Shown: one piece after another, positions 44,797 to 56,540 of the stretch
Numbering within the stretch: position 1 is the stretch's first letter
How the letters are laid out: each line of letters starts with the position of its first letter
Assembly (NCBI GenBank): GCA_022432975.1
Contig: CM039509.1
Coordinates: 7,441,043 to 7,505,042 of the forward strand
Source: Begonia masoniana
Lineage: Eukaryota; Streptophyta; Magnoliopsida; Cucurbitales; Begoniaceae
Direction of reading: 5' to 3'
Length of the DNA stretch: 64,000 nucleotides
Notes under the pieces: generated by a model
Told to the model about the DNA's origin: nothing
The model's database searches: none
Seen by the model: the letters and a program-made list of their open reading frames with translations, nothing else
Position numbers and translations under genes: made by a program

Positions 44797-46185
44797 GTGT
44801 TCAACAAAAAAACTCTCGTTGTAGAGGAATCTGTTCATGTCAATTTTGATGAGACCCCTCAACCCACAATCAATGTGGATGAGGATGATACTCTAGAAAA
44901 ACATCTAGATTCTCTCTCCTTAGATAAGCCTACGGATACCCTTCAAGGTGAAAACTCTCTAGAAATTGTTCCTGTCAAAGATGAATTAGCTGCTCTGCCT
45001 AGAGATTAGAAGTATGTAAGAAATCATCCTTTAGATGAAGTTCTAGGTGATCTAACATTAGGAGTCAAAACTAGAGCCTCCCTTAGAAATTATTGTGCTA
45101 ATGTTGCTTTCATATCTCAAATAGAGCCTAAGAAGTTTGAGAAAACTGAATTGGATGATCACTGGTTAGTTGTTATGCAATAAGAATTAAACCAATTCGA
45201 AAGGAACAATGTTTGGGAACTTGTTCCAAAACCAGTCAATCATCCCATTATTGGAACAAATTGGGTATTTAAGAACAAAATGGATGAAAATAGAATTGTG
45301 GTCAGGAATAAAGCTAGGTTAGTTGCTAAAGGTTACAACCAAGGAGAAGGAATTGATTTTGAGAAAACCTTTGCACATGTAGCTAGATTAGAATCTATTA
45401 GAATGCTTTTAGCATATACGTGCTACAAAAACTTCACACTCTTTCAAATGGATGTAAAGAGTGCATTTCTAAATGGTTATATCATGGAAGAAGTTTATGT
45501 AGAGTAGCCCTTAGGATTTGAAGACTATGAGAAACCTGACCATGTATAAAAACTTAAGAAAGCTCTCTATGGACTTAAACAGGCTTCTAGAGCTTGGTAT
45601 GATAGATTGAAGAATTTTCTTTAGGAAAGGAAGTTCAAAAAGGGTAACACCGATTCAACTCTATTTACCATGCAAAAGGATAAAGATATTCTGTTAGTTC
45701 AAATTTATGTCGATGACATTATTTTTGGGTCAACTAATGTCTCTCTGTGTGATGAATTCTCTTCTCTAATGCAAAGTGAATTTGAGATGAGTATGATGGG
45801 GGAGCTAAAATTCTTCCTAGGATTTCAGATCAGTCAAACTCCTGATGGCATTTTCTTCTGTCAAGAAAAATACATTAAGGAGCTCCTAAAGAAATTTGGT
45901 TTAGAATCTGTTAAGTCCTCTAGAACTCCCATGAGCACCACTACTAAACTGGACAAAGATGAAAATGGAATATGTGTGGACATAAAGAAATTTAGAGGTA
46001 TGATTGGTTCTTTGTTATACCTAACGGCTAGCAGGCCTGATATTCTATTTAGTGTGTGTTTGTGTGCTAGGTTTCAATCTTCTCCTAGGGAATCTCACTT
46101 AACTGCTGTCAAAAGGATTTTCAAATATTTAAGTGGGACATCTGACATAGGTTTATGGTACCCAAAGGTACTTCTTTTGATCTGA
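44797..46185 (+). pseudogene. Reverse transcriptase (E2), several stops
   Basis: The integrase C-terminus and linker run from 44797. RT has [17 protein letters not shown] and the catalytic YVDDIIFGS near 45706. In-frame stops occur near 45007, 45181, 45505, 45547 and 45622, mostly at positions where R has tryptophan, glutamine or glutamate. A frame change near 46165 follows. Confidence 0.9.
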
Positions 46186-46655
46186 TAGGATATTCAGATT
46201 CTGATTATGCTGGAAGTCTAGTTGTTAGGAAAAGCACCAGTGGAACATGTCAATTCCTTGGTGAATCTCTAGTTTCCTAGTACTCCAAGAAGCAAAATTT
46301 TGTTACACTTTCAACGGCTGAAAATGAATATATTGCTGCTGGCAGTTGTTGTGCACAAATGTTGTGGATGAAGCAGACCTTGGAGGACTATAATCTTTTC
46401 TATGATAGGATTCTCATTCGATGTGACAACACTAGTGTCATTAATATCTCCAAGAACCCTATCAAACATTCCAGAACCAAACACATAGAAGTTAGGTATC
46501 ACTTTATTAGAGATCATGTTCAAAAAGGTGATATTTCATTAGAATTTGTCAATTCTGCTAATCAATTAGCAGACATCTTTACCAAGCCTTTGGATGAAAA
46601 GACCTTCAATAGTATAAGAATAAGGTTAGGTCTCATTCGGATTGAGAAAAACTAA
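46186..46655 (+). pseudogene. RNase H (E2)
   Basis: The region reads [15 protein letters not shown] near 46195, then a TAG near 46278 at the position of tryptophan in R (VSWYSKK). STAENEYIAA and [13 protein letters not shown] follow, to the end at 46655. It is the last domain of pol. Confidence 0.88.
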
Positions 46656-46679
46656 GGTTCTTCTTCTGTTGGAGAATAT

Positions 46680-46880
46680 TGAGTAATAGTGCAGAATGGT
46701 CAATGAAAACATGGACGTTGTCAATGTTGAATAAATGGACGATCTCCACAATTTCCTTCTCTGAGAAAACATGGTCACAATGGACGTTGACCATGGACGT
46801 TGACAATATTTAATTATGATGGACATTGTCAATGGACTTTGTCCACGGATGTTGACAATAGTCTCTGTCAATGGACCGTC
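46680..46880. repeat. TGGACGTTGACAATG repeat in the pol-third frame spacer of E2
   Basis: About eight copies of TGGAC(G/A)(T)TTG(T/A)CAATG and variants. The core TGGACG is the reverse complement of the CGTCCA core of the LTR array in the same element. The spacer lies exactly where R has its own LTR-matched repeat. Confidence 0.8.
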
Positions 46881-47045
46881 ATCATCTGTTTTATAAAACC
46901 CCTTTCACTATTTCAGAAGCCCTACCTTTGAACTTCCCACGCTCTTTCGACTCGTCTAATGCTTCCTATTCTCTCTACTTCCTGACTCTGACTCTTCATT
47001 TCTCTCGACTCCTCTCGTGCTCTGAAATCTCTCTCAGAAAACCTA

Positions 47046-48988
47046 ACGGCATCTTCTTCCCACGCTCCTCAAGTCTTCTCGAGGAAGAAGCAAAAGCTTT
47101 CTCAAGGTGAGAATGCTCAATCGACCTCAGACCCTCAATCTCTCGTTTGGCCGAGTCATGAGTTCCTCAACCATGCTACTTTTAAAAGGTATTACGAAGA
47201 TTTTGAATTCAAGCCAATTATTCGTTCCAGAGGGATTATTTTTTAGGGTCTAACTGGTCTCGATCTAGAAGAATCCTTATCAAGTTTGGGGATGATAGGA
47301 CTATTTGTTTCTGGAGAAGCTTATTATGAAACCCCCATTCGGATGTTCTATGCAAACCTAGAACACTCTACCAAACCCCTAGTTCTTAGGAGTTACGTCT
47401 ATGGTCGCCATATTGAGCTCACACAGGACTTAATGCATCAAATCCTAAGCTGTAAGTTCTAAAACGGTACCCGAAGGGTTTATGAGGCCACAACAACTCC
47501 GTCTTTTCTTACAAAACCTGCGGGCAATGAATTACTTCAACTGATTGCCAAGGATCCCGCTAATGCTCCTCTTAAGTTGAAAAGCAAAGACTTGATCCCT
47601 AGGGCCAGAGTTGTTCACCAGATGATTCATTACAACATTCTGCCTGTAGAAGGACATAGAGACCATGTAAGTGGCATGGATCTCTTTCTGCTAAATCAAT
47701 TCTTTAAGGTTGAACCATTCTCCATAGGTTTCATCGTATTGAACTGAATGCTGCAAGTTGTTACCAGTAGCTCAAATTCCTTACCTTACAATCTTCTGCT
47801 CATGAAGATTTTTAATTGGTTTGGGGTTCAATATCCTGCGCCTAACAAGCCCGTATCCTTGAAAAATTCTGACTTCTTTTCTGCCTTAACCTTATCACGC
47901 ATGGGTATCACCAGGAATAACCAAGGAGTGTTCGTTGCAAGAGAGGGCCGAAGTGGTCCACAAAGTGATTTGGCTGTACATGTTGTACATGTCGGTTCCC
48001 CAAGAGCTGCCCGAAGGCATCCCACCAGGAGGTTAATTTTTCAAGATGAAGAAGAAGTTACAAGTGTGCAAGATGACACTCTTATTCCTGAGCTTGCACC
48101 TCCTCCAGTTCTTCTCCTTCCAGCTCAAGAGAAGGTCACTCATGAGCAACCTCCCCTTCCAGAACCATTCAGTGAACCTGAACTTCCTACAGTCCAATTT
48201 ACTGAACCCTGCACATCTTATCCAGTCAGTCCAACTCTAGCTCTCTCTTCTGCTCAACTCCCTCTTCTGCCTACTCGTATACCTCCTCACTCCAACCGTC
48301 CTTCTACATCTCAAGTGAGGAATTCTATTTTTGATGATATACAGGATGAGCTAAGGGCTAGCATTGCTAGCCTAGGGACTGGTCTTGAATCTTTCCAAAC
48401 ACAATATAACTCCCACCGTACTCAATTTGAGGCCCTTCTCCTGTCCAAACTGGAACATCTTGAGACTACAATTAAAGATATGCTCAATCAGACCAAAATG
48501 GACTTGAGCAAGGACATGGACTTAGTTTTCGATCGATTGGCTTCCAGGATGAATAGACTTGAAGACTCTCTCTAATTCGGTCTATACAGTCTGACATCCA
48601 AGCTCTTCAACCTGAACAGTCTGACTCTCTTTGCTTCTCAGCGACTTGTTCTGCAGACTTTCTCCTTCCAATCATCAGACCTGAGGTTGATGAGGCTGTA
48701 AACTCAATGCCTTTAGCTATTCAGGATGTTGAGCTGCTGTTCGTTGATCCTTTTGGTTCCTCTGTCCCCAAGTCCACATCTGAGCTATCCCGTTCACTGG
48801 CTGCTCCTCTGGTAGAGCCTCCACCTTGTCTGGACTTGGTGGTGTATCGAGGACCATTTTTGCCTTCTGCTCTTTCTGCTTCTACTATCGCTGTTGAACC
48901 ACGGATAGTTCCTTATGTCAATGTGAACTATACAGTGCCACCATCAATCATGAAGGAGTTGTGGAAGTGCATTATGGATTTAGATTAA
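47046..48988 (+). pseudogene. Third frame of E2: envelope-position protein with plant-transposon domain
   Basis: The start is ACG at 47046, where R has ATG; the next residues are ASSSHAPQ, parallel to R, with a basic RKKQKL run. The conserved domain has PIRMFYANLEH and SYVYGRHIELTQDL. Stops occur near 47246, 47459 and 47745. The best frame (47748-48575) continues with SSNSLPYNLLLMKIF, a proline-rich middle and a heptad-like tail (LRASIASLGTGLESF, LEHLETTIKDML). After a frame change the last part (48707-48988) has VEPPPCLDLVVYRG, shared with R. Between 48989 and 49255 there is no gene. Confidence 0.75.
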
Positions 48989-49254
48989 ATAAGAGATTTT
49001 TTTTTTTTTTTGTGAACAATTTTACAGATTAAATAGTTATACTTTTCTCCATCTACTAATGTTGTGTTGTTGACTATTTTTTTCTCTCTGTTTATTTTTG
49101 ATAATGTCAAAGGGGGAGATAAATAAGGATGGAAGTGAATGATAAATAAGGATGGTATTTTGGTTGCATGCATAGAGTATGGGGGAGTTGACAAATTTGT
49201 TATCATTCTGATAGTTTACGGGGGAGAAACTAGTTAATCATAATATATATTTGT

Positions 49255-49275
49255 CATCATAAAAAAGGGGGACAT
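49255..49275 (+). other. Polypurine tract of E2
   Basis: AAAAAAGGGGGACAT directly precedes the LTR start TGTTAGCTT at 49276. Confidence 0.88.
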
Positions 49276-50520
49276 TGTTAGCTTAAATGCGTTTAAGCAC
49301 TATATTTTTTATGATTATGTTTTTAGTCTGGATGATTATGAAATATATGTTATGAATAATTGGAGTATTATGTCTATTGCATTTATATGGAAATGTCCTC
49401 TGAAAAGGGGCATTAAGTGTTTCTGACGTTTTTGCGGTTAAGTGTTTTTAGTCTGAAATTAATAGTCCACAGTCAAGCTGTTAGCGATAGTCCACAGTGA
49501 AGGCGAAATCACCTGTCCACGAAATGCCATCAGAGAAAGAAATCAAACATCCTCGTCCACGCGAAAGTTAGAATGTCACGTGAAAGTCAGGTGGTTTTTA
49601 AGTCAGGCTCAATCGTCCACCGTCAACAGAAGAATCAAGACAAATCCTGTCGTCCACGGTTGAAGAGAGACGCAGTCGTCCACGATAACTAAAGATGCAG
49701 TCGTCCACGATAACTAAAGACGCAATCGTCCACGACAACTAAAGACGTAGTCGTCCACGCTCAAAAGACAGACGCTCCTCCACATTTAAAAGAATAGCGT
49801 CTTCGTCCAAAGTCTTAGTGCCAGAAATTTAAAATACCGCGAAGCAACACTGACACTCGTCCAGAGCCTTTTACTCCAGATCATTTATGGCGAAGAACGA
49901 AAGTGACTCCAGAACGCAACGGCTAGCTATCTATGTACGGATGTTTCTTCAACGGATATATTTCCATATTCAGACGAGAAGCCCTAAAGAACTGAAGCCC
50001 ATAACAGACAGAGTATATAAGGGAAAAAGAAGCTCGAGAGAAAGAACTTTTGCGAAAACTATCTTTGAATTCACACGAGCTGAAAGCCTTGAATACTCTC
50101 TGTATTTTATTCTACATCTCTCTATTTTTCCTAAACTTGAGATTCATCAGTGTGAGAGACTGTAGTCTGTGCTGAAAAGTATACTCTTACTTTTAAAGTG
50201 TAAAGGTAGTGGATTGTCTCCCGTGAAGAGCAATCCAGTTTTTGTAAAAGGCAGTAGATTGACGCCCGTGAAGTGCGATCTATTTTTCTCTAAGGAGAAG
50301 GAAAGAATCTTCAAGGGGGGAAACCTTGAAGCGTGGATGTAGGCAGGTTTTGGCCGAACCACGTTAAAAACTGTGGTGTTGTTTTTTTTTCTCTCTCTCT
50401 TTACTTTTATTGCTTGATTGTTTGCTGTTAATTAGAAGTTGAATACAAGAGAGATATTGATTAGATTAAGATTTTAAGAATTTAAAAAGTCTAATTCACC
50501 CCCTCTTAGACAATAACGGT
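49276..50520 (+). repeat. 3' LTR of E2, end lost
   Basis: It matches the left LTR to AATAACGGT, where E3 is inserted; the final ATTTCA is missing beyond E3. It has the same CGTCCAC array (49470-49870) and TATA box (50014). Confidence 0.92.
50516..50520 (+). repeat. TSD ACGGT, left copy (E3)
   Basis: ACGGT is repeated at 58194-58198. Confidence 0.95.
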
Positions 50521-52173
50521 TGTTGCGAAAAATCGTACTACGCAAGTGCACGTGTCGCAAAAGTAATAAAGTGTGTATTAAGTACGAGTGTCGATCCCAC
50601 GAGGAATAATTATGTTAAAAGTTGAATATCTAATTTCTAGTTTAATTTGAAAAGAAACAATAAATTTAGTGATTTGGATTTTTAAAACTAAAATAATTCA
50701 AATAAAATAAGTGAACAATTTAAATAAAATATTCTAAAATAAAGAAGTAAGATTATATGTTGAGAAAATCCAGGGTTCCGATTTCACTTAGCTAATCCTA
50801 TTTATCAGACCTAATTCAAATAGTTAAATCCTATTTCTATGTGTTGATGGCAATTTCACGAAAATATTTATCAATCTCTCTCGAGCAAAGATAAACTTAT
50901 TCAACTAACGAATTATCACATCTCGGTCTCTAATCCTGAGAATTAATTGAATACATTAGGAACAAGAAATTATATTACCACTCAAACGTCCTAACTATCT
51001 CTAGCCTAGGATCCTTTTTAAGGCAAAATATTCAGTGCACGGTTAAATTCTCCGCTCTCGCATCCCGAATCAACCCTAAAGTTCTTAGTTTTGGTGATCA
51101 AGCAAACCTAAGCATTACGTCCAGAATAGATTACTCAACACAGAACAGGAACAGGAAATTAAATACTTGAATTAAGAAAAATAAATAATCATAACTAGGC
51201 TACATCGAAACCCTAGAACAAACGTTTAGTTCATGCTAAAAGGTAAATAAACAACGATATTAAGGAGTTGCATAATTAAAATGAAGAAATAAAAGGAAAA
51301 TAAAAAAATAGCTGTCGCCAGAATTGCTCCTCGCCGAAAATCGCCACGGTGAAGCTCTCTGCCGCTGCTCCAGGATGCAGCCTCTAAATTTTCTGAATGC
51401 TTGAATTTAGGTCTTCTTTAGGTTTTTAATGGTTTCTTTTAACTCCATCAACGGTTGAGATTAGATCTGTCTTCAAATGAACGGCTCGGATTAAAACACA
51501 TCAGCTTTCCATATTTAAATTTGATAAGCGATCGATCTCTGTCAGGTTACAGAAATCGATCGCGGTATTTCTTTGCAAGCATATAACATATGTGTGGCTA
51601 TCGATCTCTGTATTTCACAGAGATCGATCGCTACTTCCTTCTAATCTTGGCTTTTCTTCTCAATGATGTCCCTGTGAGTGAAGGAGTACTCTTCTTCCGT
51701 AGTGAATCTTGACATAGAATAATATATGCTTTTGACCTTGACTTTGAAGCTACAGCTAGCATTGAAGAAGGTAATAGTCAAAGTCTAGCAGTTCCATCCG
51801 GAGGGTCGACTGAGGCTGTACTAGCTTCAATTCCATCTTCTGTAGTAGCAGCTTCTGATCCTGTTTCAACTTCTATTTGTGGGTATGAGTAGCGATCGAT
51901 CTCTTCATTTTTTCAGAGATTGATCGCTGCTTTTTGTGTTGTAATTTGCTGCTTTTCTTTATGTTAATCGCCAGCCTTTGATTGCCTCCTCTGTTCTTCA
52001 TGATTTGTGGTGATCGCTGCATGTGATTTCTTCTTGTTTTCTTCTATTCCTATTTTTGTAAACTTTTCTGCACACTTATACAATTATCGTTAAATTATTC
52101 CAATCATTTGAGAAAAACTATTCATTTCAAGTCTTAAAGAATATACATAAGTGTGTAAAATACACACTTATCA
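50521..52173 (-). repeat. 3' LTR of E3
   Basis: On the plus strand it runs from TGTTGCGAAAAATCG to ACACACTTATCA. It holds three hairpins of GCGATCGATCTCTG near 51538-51573, 51599-51632 and 51891-51932. Confidence 0.95.
51538..51932. repeat. Three GCGATCGATCTCTG inverted repeats in the E3 LTR
   Basis: Each is an inverted repeat with loops of 5-12 bases: GCGATCGATCTCTGT…ACAGAAATCGATCGC, CTATCGATCTCTG…CAGAGATCGATCGC and GCGATCGATCTCTT…CAGAGATTGATCGC. The equivalent copies lie at 57558-57952. Confidence 0.85.
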
Positions 52174-52186
52174 CACCCCCAAACTT
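52174..52186 (-). other. Polypurine tract of E3
   Basis: In sense this reads AAGTTTGGGGGTG directly before the LTR start TGATAAGTG, the usual Athila/Tat form. Confidence 0.85.
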
Positions 52187-52881
52187 GAATGAAAGCTTGT
52201 CCTCAAGCGAACACAAATAAGCATAGGAAATCAAACAAAAGTTTATTCAAGAAAAATTAAAGTAAACAAAATATTTCAAATTTCCATGGTAAAATTATTT
52301 AAGTCATAGTTTATAGTATTTCGTCTCAGCTTGACATTTGCATGCAAATAAACTATCTAAATAAACACTTTCAATAATACAATTCATGATATCGCATTGA
52401 GATAAACTTAATCAGAAATTCTTGTGTGTGTACATGCTCAAACTCATTCTCGTTTAACTGATAAATCTATAATTGTGTCTTATGAGAAGGGAAATCAAAA
52501 ATATCTCTCAGGGTCACTCCATCCACTCTTATTGTTCATCAGTCTTGCCCATTATTCACTAATAACAAATATGAGTAAACAGAATAAAAGTCGATAGGTC
52601 TTTAATTAAGCTTGTAATGTAAGGCCGGGTTATAAGGTAGGAAATTTTTGGATTCAAACGAAACTCTAGAGCACAATCCATCCTTATGTCACCCTCACTT
52701 CTTACACTCACTTGAACTCTTTTCTAATAGTTAACTCAATAATCCCCCCAAACTTGTCTCACTCTCTATTTTTCAAAACCAACTCCTTTGTCAATGTCTT
52801 TACTAACAAACATAAAATACAAATACTAATCAACAAATCAAATAGCATATAAAAAATTGTTCTACTACTGAACAATTCAAC

Positions 52882-52938
<57 letters not shown>

Positions 52939-53964
52939 AACAATAAAATCTCAAAATACTACAACTTAGACAATTGACAAAAGAATTAGCTCTGATTCTC
53001 ACCACTACTTTCTCCAACTCTCCCCATAATATGTACCCACAACCCTGTGCTCAATAAATAGGATAGTCAAAATAATTTCAGGGTAGGCTAAGTTAGGGTT
53101 GAAAAAATAGTGGTAAATAAAGGCTCAAATAGGAGACTAAGGGTGCCATTTAAATGACACAAATGAGGTATGTCAATAAAAGCTCAAACGATTCAAAAAT
53201 GGCCTAAGTCATTCTCTTATTTCTGCAAAAATCATAATTTGTATTCATGAATGCAGGGCAAAACCAGGAACAATTTAATTCTCACTAATCACTCACTAAA
53301 TTTGAATGGAGTTCACTCCCTTTCAGTGTTTACACTCAAGCACTCCCTTACTGTGTTTAGGCTCTCGATCTCAAGACAACAATTTATATCATTATCAGCT
53401 AAATTTAAACAAGAATGAACATTCACACAAACAAGTCTAACTTCCTAAACTCCAATCAATGCTACTATCATAAATCATACTATCTCAGAATCTATTCAGA
53501 AGTTGAAACATGCATTGATCAAATGTGCAATCATCGACACTTTAAACGAATGAAAAAAATAATCATACCATAAAATTTAAAATATTAAGCAGACTTACCA
53601 ATCTAAACATGTTTATAAATTTAATTAAAAACCCCCCCCAAACTTAATATCAACATTGTCCCCAATGTTAAATAAAGCATACACAAAAATTAGGAAAAGG
53701 GATAGTGTACCTCATGCGGGGCCCGGCAGTAGTGTGGTGGAGCTTCGGTTGAAGGAGCAATCGAGCAGAGGAGTTTTTTTTTTTTTTTTTTTTTTTTAAC
53801 ATAAAATTAAATACTCATAAAATCAAATGAAATAAAAATAAGAATAAAAGAAAATAACAACTAAAGAAAACAAAAATGCAAATAACGAAGTAAAAGGATA
53901 CTAGAGTGGGCTGCCTCCCACTAAGCGCTTGTATTTATTGTCGACGGCCCGACATCATACTGCT
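52187..53964. other. Non-coding internal region of E3
   Basis: 1.8 kb between protease and the 3' LTR hold no open frame with a recognisable domain. An autonomous element would have RT, RNase H and integrase before this. Two T-runs (52903-52937 and about 53774-53799) stand out; in sense these are poly(A). Confidence 0.7.
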
Positions 53965-56394
53965 TCATGTTGGGTCGGGATATATGATTGGCTTTGTATT
54001 TTGAAATGTATCGTCCCAATATGGTGTCAATCGTTGCCCATTTAACAACTTGTCATTCGCCAGAAGCTTTTTGTGATCAGGTGGTTTCTTAATAGGTGGT
54101 ATACCCCGTAATGGCGACTCCCCCAAACTTTCAACACACTGCTTCCCATTAGGCTCAACAAAATTGTTTGGTTGATGTGAAGCCTCTATTGGGTACTCCA
54201 GTGATTTATACACTTTGAATGTGACAGCTTCATCTTGTACGTGCAATCTAAGCTCTCCTTTTCTGAGATCAATTACAGCTCCTCCTGTTGCTAAAAATGG
54301 TCGACCTAATATTATCGGGATGCCTCGGTCTTCGTCCATATCAAGAATCAAGAAATCAGCGGGAAAAATAAACTTGTCGACTTTGACAAGGACATCTTCA
54401 ATCATCCCATACGGATGCTTTATAGAGCGATCAGCCATCTGTAGGATTACACTGGTGGGCTTTGCTTCACCAATACCAAGCCTCCGAAATATGGATAGAG
54501 GCATCAGGTTAATGCTGGCTCCTAAATCACAAAGTGCCCTTTCAAATATAAAATCCCCAATTTCGCATGGAATAGTGAAACTTCCTGGGTCTTTCAGTTT
54601 TTGTGGAAGCTTCCGTTGAATAATAGCACTGCATTCTTCAGTCAAAGCGATTGTACTGCCGTCTTCGATCTTACGCTTATGAGACAAAATATCTTTCAGA
54701 AACTTTGCATATTTAGGCATTTGCTCGAGTGCCTCTGCGAATGGAATATTGATGTGGAGCTTTTTGAAGATATCAAGAAACTTAGAAAACTGATTATCAA
54801 GCTTCACATTTTTCAGTCTTTGTGGAAAAGGAACTTTTGAGAGGATCTCCTTTGGAATCTGAGGTGGAGCTTCCAGTAGCTCTTGATCCTTTGGTGTGGA
54901 CTCGGATGATGACGAATGCATTCTGTCATGTGCGACCACTTTCTTATTTTCTTTGGTACAATTTTTAATCACTGCTCCACTCCTAAGTGTAATGGCATTG
55001 CATTGTTCTCTGGGGTTAATTTCAGTGGCACTAGGCAATGTACCTGGTGGGCGTCCATTTAGTGCAGCTGCCATCTGGCCCATTTGCATTTCTAGGCTTC
55101 GAATTTGGGCCAACTGATTCTGCAAGGTGGTTCTTGTTTCAGCCATAAATTTATTTGTGTGCTCCCCCATTTCAGCAATTATATTGTTGGTGCGTTCTCC
55201 CATTTTGGCAATTAATTCCTCCAGATTAGATTGTCTTTCAGGAAACTGAGGTCCCGGCTGATTAGCTTGTGGCATCTGTATGGCGTTGTTCGGGTTCTTC
55301 CAAGAGAAGTTCAGATGATTGTTGCGCCCCCCATTATAGTAATTACCGGAATTTTGAAGTGTCGGTCTATTATAATTTCCCACATATTGGGCTTGTTCAG
55401 ATGAACTTCTAACCATTTGGTTCCCTTGCTGACAGTTTTCACTTGCATGTGGTCCTTGGCACCATTGACATTGCATGATCGGTGACTGAATTGCATTAAC
55501 TATAGCTTGATTTCCTTGGATGTGCTGAGTGAGAGATGCAACTTGTGTAGTCAATGCTCTTATTGCTTCCATTTCTGGTGTATTTGATTGCCTCCTCAAA
55601 ATCTGACGTTCAACTGGGCACTGATCATTATTGAGGGATAACTCTTCTAACAGGTTAAATGCCTCCACTTCTGTCTTAGATAATAGTGATCCACCAGCTG
55701 CTGAGTTGACAAGCGTCCGTGTAGAACTTGATAGGCCGATGAAGAATGTCTGTATTTGCATCCATTGTGGTAGACCATGCTGGGGGCATTTTCTCAAAAG
55801 CTCCTTGAATCGGCCCCATGATTCATAAACTGTCTCGCCATCGTATTGAGTAAAATTGGTGATCTCATTTCGGAGTCTTGCCATCTTTTCAAAGGGAAAG
55901 AACTTAGATAAAAATTTCTGAACCAATTCGTTCCACGTTGTAATTGAGCCTGGCGGTAAGAAGTGTAACCAATTCTTTGCGCGATCTCTTAGCGTGAAGG
56001 GGAATAACCTGAGCTTGATAGCATCCTCAGAGACATTATGGTATTTGAATGTATCACAGACCTCGACAAAGCTAGCAATATGATCCTTGGGATCCTCGTT
56101 AGGTAGACCACAAAATTGATATTGTTGAATCATTTGTATTGTACCCGGCTTTATTTCAAAATTATTGCACGTGATAGCCAGTTTTCAGATTGCTGATTGA
56201 ACCCCGTCCATGGATGGCATAACATAATCAAGCAAAGTTCGTCGTCCGACCTCTGCCACTTCAACCCTCTGTTGTAGATTTGCGTTTTGATCATCTGCCA
56301 TAATTGCTTGCTTTGTCTCCCTTCGATTTCTACGGCAGGTTCGTTCAATTTCAAGATCGATAGGGATTAGGTTGGCAGTACCTAATTTTCGCAT
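53965..56394 (-). CDS. Gag-protease (E3, Athila/Tat-type), one in-frame TGA
   Basis: The natural start is probably the ATG at 56394 (MRKLGTANL). A TGA at 56185-56187 follows after 69 codons, in a position where relatives often have arginine (CGA to TGA fits). The frame continues without further stops for 722 residues from the ATG at 56133. Gag shows RDRAKNWLHFLPPGSITTW near residues 49-67 and FLSKFFPFEK after it. A CCHC-like knuckle is degenerate (CQWCQGPHASENC). The protease has CDLGASINLMP near residue 530 and ILGRPFLATGGAVID. It ends at an ordinary stop; no RT follows. Confidence 0.9.
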
Positions 56395-56516
56395 GCACCT
56401 GCAATGTGCAAATAATGTAATTTAAGCTTACAATAATAAAAGAAATAAATAATAAATAAATAATAAAATTTCAAATATAAACTAAAATCAAATAATTCAA
56501 AAATAACAAAATTTAT

Positions 56517-56534
56517 TCCCCGGCAACGGCGCCA
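56517..56534 (-). other. Primer-binding site of E3, Asp tRNA
   Basis: In sense it reads TGGCGCCGTTGCCGGGGA, the 18-base Asp-tRNA site typical of Athila/Tat elements, six bases from the 5' LTR. Confidence 0.95.
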
Positions 56535-56540
56535 AAAACT

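Larger units (their letters stand above)
40690..50520 (+). mobile_element. Ty1/copia SIRE-type element E2 (degenerate)
   Basis: It has a left LTR 40690-41941, a PBS, gag, protease, integrase, RT, RNase H, a motif spacer, a third frame, a PPT and a right LTR cut at 50520. It is of the same lineage as R but a different family: LTR sequences are unrelated except at the ends. The coding region has many stops, mostly TGG to TGA/TAG and CAA to TAA type. The right TSD cannot be read because the end of the right LTR is lost. Confidence 0.95.

Noticed and set aside
49887..50165. 92-residue frame in the E2 LTRs (also 41299-41577) as a conserved small protein
   Set aside because: It is present in both LTRs simply because they are copies, it spans the TATA region and start site, and it has no recognisable domain.
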